A stretch of 64,000 nt of DNA from Gillisia sp. CAL575 (GTDB lineage: Bacteria > Bacteroidota > Bacteroidia > Flavobacteriales > Flavobacteriaceae), in contig NZ_APHJ01000018.1 in assembly GCF_000403785.1 (NCBI RefSeq), positions 124,001-188,000 of the forward strand, given 5' to 3'. A model generated the notes under the pieces. The model ran no database searches. It was not told the origin of the DNA and saw only the letters and a list, made by a program, of their open reading frames with translations. A program made the translations under genes and the position numbers. This document shows, one piece after another, positions 58,289-64,000 of the stretch (the first letter of the stretch is position 1; the number at the start of each line of letters is the position of its first letter).

Positions 58289-58702
58289 TTATTTAAGCTC
58301 TGAAAGTATTAGATGGGTGGTGGGTTCACCGTAATTTATAAGCTTGTCTATGAATTGTTGAAGATGTAATTGATCTTTTAATACCACCTTCATATGTATA
58401 TTATGGGATCCAGTAATCCTAGAAGCTCTTTTTACCTCGGGAAATGAATCTATGGCCCCCATGAAGCTTTTTAATTTACCGCTAAACAACTTGATCATAA
58501 TGAAGACCTCTAAGCCAAATCCCATTTTAGAGTGATCCACTTTTAAACTGTATGCCTTAATTATTTCTAGATCTTCCAATTTTTGAATCCTTTCTCTCAC
58601 AGAAGAAGCTGAAAGTGGGATTTGTTTACCAATTTCCACAAAAGATGCTCTGGAATTTCGTTGTAATGCTTCTAATATTTTTCGGTCTATGCTGTCTAAC
58701 AT
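58289..58702 (-). CDS. Lrp/AsnC-family transcriptional regulator
   Basis: A 137-residue regulator. The N-terminal winged helix (LDSIDRKILEALQRNSRASFVEIGKQIPLSASSVRERIQKLEDLEIIKAY) is followed by the RAM amino-acid-binding domain (VFIMIKLFSG, FPEVKRASRITGSHNIHMKVVLKD). It is divergent from the TauE/SafE gene 122 bp away and is its likely regulator. Confidence 0.93.
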   Translation of the reverse strand: MLDSIDRKILEALQRNSRASFVEIGKQIPLSASSVRERIQKLEDLEIIKAYSLKVDHSKMGFGLEVFIMIKLFSGKLKSFMGAIDSFPEVKRASRITGSHNIHMKVVLKDQLHLQQFIDKLINYGEPTTHLILSELK

Positions 58703-58824
58703 TGAATAATTGATTTAATGCCTCAAATTACATTTATTAATTGGTATAATAATGATTATACCAATTTTTCAGTTTCATAGTGATTACTTTCCCACGTAAT
58801 TTTGTTTAAAATTATTTAATTATT

Positions 58825-59544
58825 ATGGAAATTGAGCTGTATATCATTGTTGCACTGGCCATTTTTTTTGGTTTTTTCGTTCAAACTGTAGTTGGTTTTG
58901 CAGGTTCATTAATAGCCTTACCTATATTGCTTGTTAGCATTGCGCTTCCAGATGCTATTGCATATATTTCTATATTTTATATTTTTTCGAGTGTTTTCTT
59001 AATAAATAAAGAATGGAACAATATCGATTTTTCGATCATTTATAAACTGGCTATCCCTACTATAATCGGAGTTATAATAGGAATTTTAGTTCTTGCTTTC
59101 ACAAATCCTGTTATACTTAAGAAAGGCTTAGGAATCTTTATAATCCTCTATGTTTTATATGTTTCGCTAATAAAGGCGAATTTTAAAGTTGGTAGAAAAT
59201 TAGTTGTAATGTTAGGAATTTTAGGAGGTTTCTTTTCTGGCGTCTTTTCTACAGGTGGACCGCTATATGTGATATCCGTAAAGAATTTGGCGATAGATGT
59301 AAAAACTTTTAGAGCCACAATGATAGGAATTATGGGGCTAATTACCTTGGTGAGAATTCCAATGTTAAGTGTAAGTGGAATTTTGAACCTTTCTCATTGG
59401 AAAGTAGCATTGATCATCTTTCCAGTATTTCTTTTGGCACAATACATTGGTAAAGTAGTATACTCCAAAATAAATGAGTTCTATTTTAAAAAAGTTTTAC
59501 TGGTATTGCTTTTTTTCTCTGGAACTGTACTTATTATAAATTAA
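58825..59544 (+). CDS. TauE/SafE-family membrane permease
   Basis: A 239-residue inner-membrane protein with about seven to eight hydrophobic helices. The duplicated family motif appears as GFFVQTVVGFAGSLIALPILL and GGFFSGVFSTGGPLYVISVK. Members export or import small anions such as sulfite or sulfoacetate. The substrate here is unknown; the neighbouring Lrp-type regulator hints at an amino-acid-related signal. Confidence 0.88.
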   Translation: MEIELYIIVALAIFFGFFVQTVVGFAGSLIALPILLVSIALPDAIAYISIFYIFSSVFLINKEWNNIDFSIIYKLAIPTIIGVIIGILVLAFTNPVILKKGLGIFIILYVLYVSLIKANFKVGRKLVVMLGILGGFFSGVFSTGGPLYVISVKNLAIDVKTFRATMIGIMGLITLVRIPMLSVSGILNLSHWKVALIIFPVFLLAQYIGKVVYSKINEFYFKKVLLVLLFFSGTVLIIN

Positions 59545-59561
59545 ACTTGAACATGAAATAT

Positions 59562-60038
59562 TTACAGAGAACAGTTTGTTCTTTTAATGACCGCACCAAT
59601 TCCAAGACCATTTTTGTCATCAGAAACAATCACAGAATCTTCGTTTAGTGTAATTGTAATAGGGATAGTTTCTTCTTTACCTTCTTGAGTGAAGTTGTAT
59701 TTTCCCTTAATTATGTCATCTTGAATTACTCCAGTAATTGTTCCTTCTCTTCTGTCTTTAAATTTAGGAAGCCAATTGTAGATACCAGAGACAGATTTAC
59801 CTATTACATCTAGTTTTAATTCTATAATATCAATATCATCTGAATTATCTTTAAATGGAATTTCATTTCTAAAGCAGTAAGATCTTTTAATATCTATCTC
59901 TTTCTCTAACTCACTTTTCTTCATGGTTTTTTCCAAAACAGGCTCTGGTAATGCTTCTACAGTAGCAGATTTATTACAACTCATGATTAATGTGCTTAGA
60001 GCAACAAAAATTAAGGTCTTAAAATTGAATTTTGACAT
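59562..60038 (-). CDS. Small lipoprotein
   Basis: A 158-residue lipoprotein with lipobox LIMSC near residue 21. The mature part is a beta-rich domain (IDIIELKLDVIGKSVSGIYNW, GTITGVIQDDIIKGKYNF), as in small lipocalin-like envelope lipoproteins of Flavobacteriia. Function unknown. It converges on the TauE/SafE gene. Confidence 0.75.
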   Translation of the reverse strand: MSKFNFKTLIFVALSTLIMSCNKSATVEALPEPVLEKTMKKSELEKEIDIKRSYCFRNEIPFKDNSDDIDIIELKLDVIGKSVSGIYNWLPKFKDRREGTITGVIQDDIIKGKYNFTQEGKEETIPITITLNEDSVIVSDDKNGLGIGAVIKRTNCSL

Positions 60039-60331
60039 GAGTATTTAAAAGAATTAATGGCTATTGAACAAGGATTAAAATTAAGTATTTTCCCTTTAAA
60101 ACGAATTGTTTTTTTCAGAAAGGATTATGACAATAATTTAAAATGAAATAATTGATATCTACAAATATTATAGATTAGCTAAAATAACTAGTCAAATGGT
60201 CAGATTTTATAGTATAAGGCAATTATTCGATTGATTTGTTATTGAATATTAAATGAAATTAAAATCATTGTAATTGTATTTTTACAGAATTTAACTTTTC
60301 TTCTCGTTTCACTAGAACAAGAGTTAAATCA

Positions 60332-60667
60332 CTAATAAAGCATACTATCTAATAATCTATCTAAGTTTCGTTCTTTTAAATTGAATTTATTATCAGTTAA
60401 AAAGACATCATGTATTTCTTGTCTAAGGCCTTTAATTTCTTTGATGGAATATTCGTGTTTTGCAATTGCCATCTGAATTTTATCGAGACAATTGTCCTCA
60501 TCATCGCAAGAAAACTCATTATATAACCTATCAAAAGTTTCAATGTCTATTTTAGATTTTATCATATCAATTTCTTCAACAGATTCAATAGAATCTGCTT
60601 TTGCACATAGTAATAAGATATATATCTTTAATTCTTCTTTGGACCAGTGTCTAGATTCGTTTTTCAT
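60332..60667 (-). CDS. Small helical protein, possibly TerB-like
   Basis: A 111-residue acidic protein. WSKEELKIYILLLCAKADSIESVEEIDMI resembles the first helices of TerB-type domains (normally 'l...yLllmcAnADg.i..eE...i'), but the remainder is too divergent to be sure. It lies 61 bp downstream of the Pycsar-type gene, in the same direction, and may share its transcript. Confidence 0.55.
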   Translation of the reverse strand: MKNESRHWSKEELKIYILLLCAKADSIESVEEIDMIKSKIDIETFDRLYNEFSCDDEDNCLDKIQMAIAKHEYSIKEIKGLRQEIHDVFLTDNKFNLKERNLDRLLDSMLY

Positions 60668-60728
60668 CTTAATAAATTTTAGTTAATCACCAATTTAAAT
60701 AGGTGTCATTAAATTCAGCTTTAAATAT

Positions 60729-61289
60729 TTAGAAAGTCATGAGGATGAAATATACCACAACCACGAGCAGTAAAAATAAGCCCAAAGCTAGAAGGTATAT
60801 TGCCCTTTTTACATTTCTAAATTTCCAAGCTGCTATTTTTGAAATAATATAAATTTGCTCTCCCAATTGTTCAAAGAGCAGATCTTCATCCAAGCTAACA
60901 GTATAAAAGGTTCTAGCGAATTCCTTAATATTTCCAAACTTAGAAATGACATCTCCAAAAAAGAAAATATTCTTATCATAATTGCCTTCAATTTTAGGCA
61001 TAAAACATCTCACGCTAAAAAATATGGATGCTCCAGTACAAATAAACCAGAGTCCCACGAGTACATCAAATAACACATCGCTAGAAATTTCTTTAATAAG
61101 CATGCCCCAGCTTTGATATATAAAGTTTAATAAGATCCCGTAGAAAGTAAGTATAAGACCTGCCTTAAGTTCTGAAGATTTAATAAGACTCGTAACATAA
61201 TTAATACTTCCCCAGTAGTGATCTATGAGATCATCGGTATGTTTATTTTTTATTCTAGGTTCTTCAATTACAGGCGCTAATTGCTCCAT
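60729..61289 (-). CDS. Pycsar-type (DUF5706) membrane effector-like protein
   Basis: A 186-residue protein with the layout of PycTM/DUF5706 proteins: an N-terminal helix ending in the family's DHYWGSINYVTSLIKSSELKAGLILTFYG, two membrane helices (LTFYGILLNFIYQSWGML; VLVGLWFICTGASIFFSV), a cytosolic middle part, and a last helix (AIYLLALGLFLLLVVVVYFIL). In Pycsar anti-phage systems such proteins disrupt the membrane on binding a cyclic pyrimidine nucleotide made by a neighbouring cyclase. No cyclase gene is next to it here. Confidence 0.7.
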   Translation of the reverse strand: MEQLAPVIEEPRIKNKHTDDLIDHYWGSINYVTSLIKSSELKAGLILTFYGILLNFIYQSWGMLIKEISSDVLFDVLVGLWFICTGASIFFSVRCFMPKIEGNYDKNIFFFGDVISKFGNIKEFARTFYTVSLDEDLLFEQLGEQIYIISKIAAWKFRNVKRAIYLLALGLFLLLVVVVYFILMTF

Positions 61290-61475
61290 AAAATATTAGG
61301 TTATAATTCAAAATTGTTATTTTGAAAACATGAATTCTTAATCTTTGGGGAGTTTAACTATGTGGGGATAAGAGAATAAAGTTAATTAAAATGTAGCAGC
61401 CAATAAATTTTATTCCAAATAATCTTCAATTTAGAGGCTGATGATGAGATAAATAGGAGTTATAATTTGTGATTT

Positions 61476-61859
61476 CTAAAAGGAAAAATTTATTTTTTTT
61501 AATTTATCTATCGTCAGAGGTTTTGTAATTATATCTTTCACATATTTGTTGCTCATTCCTTTCTTATGATCTTCTTGATCTACGGAAGAAGTATATAAAT
61601 AAATTAATTTCCCTGTCATTAATTGTTCATCTTCCAATTTCTCTAATAAAGTCCAGCCATCCATTACTGGCATATTAATGTCTAAAAACAGGACGTATTT
61701 GGTTGCTTTATTTTCCTCAAGGGTTAAAAATTTATAAGCTTCCAATCCATTTTCGAATTGGAGTGGAACTGGGGAGCCTTGGTTGCAGAATTGGATCATT
61801 TTAGATGTTATTGCTCTTATTATCTTATCATCATCAATAATTAGTATTTTTTGATCCAT
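61476..61859 (-). CDS. Single-domain response regulator (CheY-like)
   Basis: A 127-residue receiver domain with no output domain. Acidic pocket DDD in LIIDDDKIIRA, phospho-acceptor Asp in VLFLDINMPVMDGW near residue 65, Ser/Thr in YLYTSSVDQEDHKK and the Lys of IITKPLT. It is 60 bp downstream of a PAS sensor gene in the same direction, and is its likely partner. Confidence 0.92.
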   Translation of the reverse strand: MDQKILIIDDDKIIRAITSKMIQFCNQGSPVPLQFENGLEAYKFLTLEENKATKYVLFLDINMPVMDGWTLLEKLEDEQLMTGKLIYLYTSSVDQEDHKKGMSNKYVKDIITKPLTIDKLKKINFSF

Positions 61860-61919
61860 GCAATTATTTTCTTAGGGCGATTTCTTATTAGAAATTAATG
61901 ATTAAAATTTAAATTCAAC

Positions 61920-64000
61920 TTATTGATTTCCGAAATCAATAGAATTGGTTTTTCGAGTGATATCTCTAATTATTAGGTCTATCTCTTCAGCAGAATTTAA
62001 AATTTCGTTGAAGAACTCTTCTTTTTCAGCTAAATTCAAATCGCCAAATTTAATGAGATCAATAATAGACATTAAACGTGCTACTGGAGCTCTTACAGAA
62101 TGAGATTGATGCCATGCAATATCTTTTAAAAGAATGTTGGTATTTCTAATTTTTTCATCAGCCTGTTTTTTATGACTTATATCTTTAAAATACACTGAAG
62201 CTCCAGTTTGTGAAGGATATATACTCACTTCTAACCAACGGTCTAAGGGAGCGTAAAAATGTTCAAAGTGTACTGTTTTACCTGTTCTTAAGGCTTCCTT
62301 ATAATATTTATAAGTAGTTTGTTCTTCTACTTCTGAAAATACATCCCAAAGTTTTTTTCCTAAAATGAATTCTTTTGGGATATTAAGAACTTCTTCAGCA
62401 GTTTTATTCCAATATGTAACTATATAGTTACTATCTACAGCAAAAAATGAATCTTTTATTCTTTCTAAAATTTCCCTTTTTTCTGCTAAGGTGTTATTTA
62501 GTTTTAGTTCAATAATCTTTTGATTGTGTATATCTTGAAAACTTCCGAATAAGCGAACGCATCTATTATTTACATATTCTGCCTGGCCTATAGAGCGAAC
62601 CCATTTCTCTTTGCCTTTGAAAGTTATCATAGGGAATTCAAAATCCCAGGGAGTTCCATTTTTGATAGCTTGAGTGATTGTGTTATCTATTTTTGCTCTC
62701 GAATCCTCCCTATAATGATTAATAGCATCTTCTCTGGTAGGAATATAGTCCTTGTCTGCTTCTAAAATTTCTCTGGTGATATCGGACCAATAAATAGATT
62801 CATTCTTTAAATCTAATTCCCAACTGCCTACACATGCCATCTTAGATGCGTCATCTAATAAGTTTTGTAAGCCTTTTTTTTCAGTAACATCTTTAGCAAC
62901 CGCATATATGAGACCCTCTTCTAAGGAAGCCCGGCAATTCCAGTCTAACCAAAGTAATTTGCCAGATTTTGTAATATATCTATCTTCATTTCTATAAGTT
63001 TTTCCGCTATCATAGAAATGATGGGCAGTGTCGTTTATAATTCCCGTGTTAGATGAATATATTATGTGATTATAATTCATCTCTAATAATTCATCTTTTG
63101 AATATTCCAAAAGCTCACATCCTGCGATATTTATTTTTTTGAAATATCCTTTGAGGTCTAAGGTGCAAATTATATCTGGAGCCAGCTTAAAAATGTGCGA
63201 TAAGCCTTCTTCTAATTGTTTCCTACTAATTTCTGAAGCTAAACTTGCCGCAATATCCAATCCTATTTTTTTTGTAGTATCTATAGTGCTACTATCTTCC
63301 TGAGATTCCGCACAAACCCAAACACCAATAAATTCATCATTTCTAATCAAAGGCACGCCCAATATATGTGTGAAATTAGCTTTAAGAGCGGCTTCATGTC
63401 TTAAGATCTTTTTGCCTGTGTCTATATAATTCCAAGATATTATTTGTTTTTTTTTCCAAACTAAACCTGGAATATCTTCTCCAATTTTAAAAGTTTTTAC
63501 ATTATTTAATTTATAAAAAATATCACCTCCATCTTGGAAAGAGGAAGCTTTTAAACTTACCTCGGTCTTACTTGAATTAAGAAGCCATATTTCAGAAATA
63601 CTATAGCTCCCAGTGTCCAGAAGTAATTGTGATACTTGATCTAGCGCTATTTTTAAATTGATATCATTATTAAATATATGGCTAAACTTTGTAATTATCT
63701 CCTTTTTAAGATCATCCATTCTATATCGGCTAATATCACTTAACACTCCAATAATTCTAGTTACAAGACCTTCATTATTGCGAATAGCATAACCCTTTTC
63801 TTCTATAAAAGCATAAGTTCCATCTGCCTTTTTAAATCTGTATTTTGCTCGCCAATTTTTATTGTTAGGATCATTTAGAAATGATTCTAGAGAAATTAGT
63901 GTCTTAGGGAGATCCTTTGGATGTACTAGTAATTCCCAATTGGAAATTGGATATGATTTTTTTTCCAATATATGCCCAAATAAACTCTGATAGCTTTGAC
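61920..64000 (-). CDS. Multi-PAS sensor protein with histidine phospho-acceptor domain, 5'-partial
   Basis: At least 690 residues; the frame continues past the window edge at 64000. In order: a PAS domain ending SDISR (about residue 80), a GAF-like domain (ITKFSHIFNNDINLKIALDQ, GVWVCAESQED), then PAS domains around HIFKLAPDIICTLDLKGYFK, WELDLKNESIYWSDITREIL and SFFAVDSNYIVTYWNKTAEE. The C-terminus has a variant H-box, HQSHSVRAPVARLMSIIDL, with a further helix, but no ATPase (N, G1, G2) boxes follow. Proteins of this type end without a kinase core, so phosphate must come from a partner. The receiver gene downstream is likely in the same pathway. Confidence 0.88.
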   Translation of the reverse strand, partial: QSYQSLFGHILEKKSYPISNWELLVHPKDLPKTLISLESFLNDPNNKNWRAKYRFKKADGTYAFIEEKGYAIRNNEGLVTRIIGVLSDISRYRMDDLKKEIITKFSHIFNNDINLKIALDQVSQLLLDTGSYSISEIWLLNSSKTEVSLKASSFQDGGDIFYKLNNVKTFKIGEDIPGLVWKKKQIISWNYIDTGKKILRHEAALKANFTHILGVPLIRNDEFIGVWVCAESQEDSSTIDTTKKIGLDIAASLASEISRKQLEEGLSHIFKLAPDIICTLDLKGYFKKINIAGCELLEYSKDELLEMNYNHIIYSSNTGIINDTAHHFYDSGKTYRNEDRYITKSGKLLWLDWNCRASLEEGLIYAVAKDVTEKKGLQNLLDDASKMACVGSWELDLKNESIYWSDITREILEADKDYIPTREDAINHYREDSRAKIDNTITQAIKNGTPWDFEFPMITFKGKEKWVRSIGQAEYVNNRCVRLFGSFQDIHNQKIIELKLNNTLAEKREILERIKDSFFAVDSNYIVTYWNKTAEEVLNIPKEFILGKKLWDVFSEVEEQTTYKYYKEALRTGKTVHFEHFYAPLDRWLEVSIYPSQTGASVYFKDISHKKQADEKIRNTNILLKDIAWHQSHSVRAPVARLMSIIDLIKFGDLNLAEKEEFFNEILNSAEEIDLIIRDITRKTNSIDFGNQ

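Overview
The window is low-GC DNA from a member of the Bacteroidota, most likely a marine-type Flavobacteriia. The signs are a SusC/SusD pair with ECF sigma factor and FecR anti-sigma factor, BfmA/BtgA-type mobilisation genes, Bacteroidota-type tyrosine recombinases, a TAnnTTTG-like promoter and the absence of Shine-Dalgarno sequences. Much of the window is mobile or recently acquired DNA.

Layout. (1) 1-4905, plus strand: a hydantoin or thiohydantoin-type utilisation cluster (frameshifted racemase, cupin, NCS1 permease, DUF917 protein, hydantoinase/oxoprolinase). (2) 5227-9671, minus strand: a mobilisation module (coupling protein, DUF5712 relaxase, BfmA/BtgA protein, a candidate oriT, RadC, SSB). 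(3) 9706-10158 and 43202-43655: two directly repeated copies of a ~450-bp sequence bracketing about 33 kb of cargo. (4) 10569-11873: a dead IS3-family element. (5) 12015-35130: the central catabolic locus. (6) 35183-40950, minus strand: a Leloir galactose operon (regulator, galM, Na+ symporter, galK, galT). (7) 41063-43117: a graveyard of galE, LacI-type and TonB-receptor remnants. (8) 43922-45151: a first integrase. (9) 45372-57677: a 12.3-kb element integrated in the 3' end of tRNA-Arg(TCT), with 17-bp att repeats, arm-like repeats, integrase, primase/helicase, iteron-like repeats, a lone tail-like protein, a terminase remnant and a repressor/operator switch. (10) 57860-64000: ordinary chromosome (Lrp regulator, TauE/SafE permease, small proteins, an orphan Pycsar-type membrane protein, a response regulator and a PAS sensor protein that runs off the window).

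How the genes may work together. Genes 12015-40950 read as one programme for eating glycosylated collagen peptides. This is an inference from gene families and order. ECF/FecR and SusC/SusD would sense and import the oligopeptide. A tight minus-strand operon pairs a GH63 enzyme (alpha-glucose removal) and a GH2 enzyme (beta-galactose removal) with a fusion of hydroxylysine-kinase-like and phospho-lyase-like domains: the activities needed to dismantle Glc-alpha-1,2-Gal-beta-O-hydroxylysine. The plus-strand operon encodes an M24 Xaa-Pro-type peptidase and the whole 4-hydroxyproline route (epimerase, FAD oxidase, deaminase of the DapA family, semialdehyde dehydrogenase). It also encodes a DUF1338/HglS-like 2-oxoadipate enzyme that would fit the far end of hydroxylysine breakdown. 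The adjacent gal operon would consume the released galactose. No collagenase lies in the window, and the local galE is a pseudogene, so those activities must come from elsewhere in the genome.
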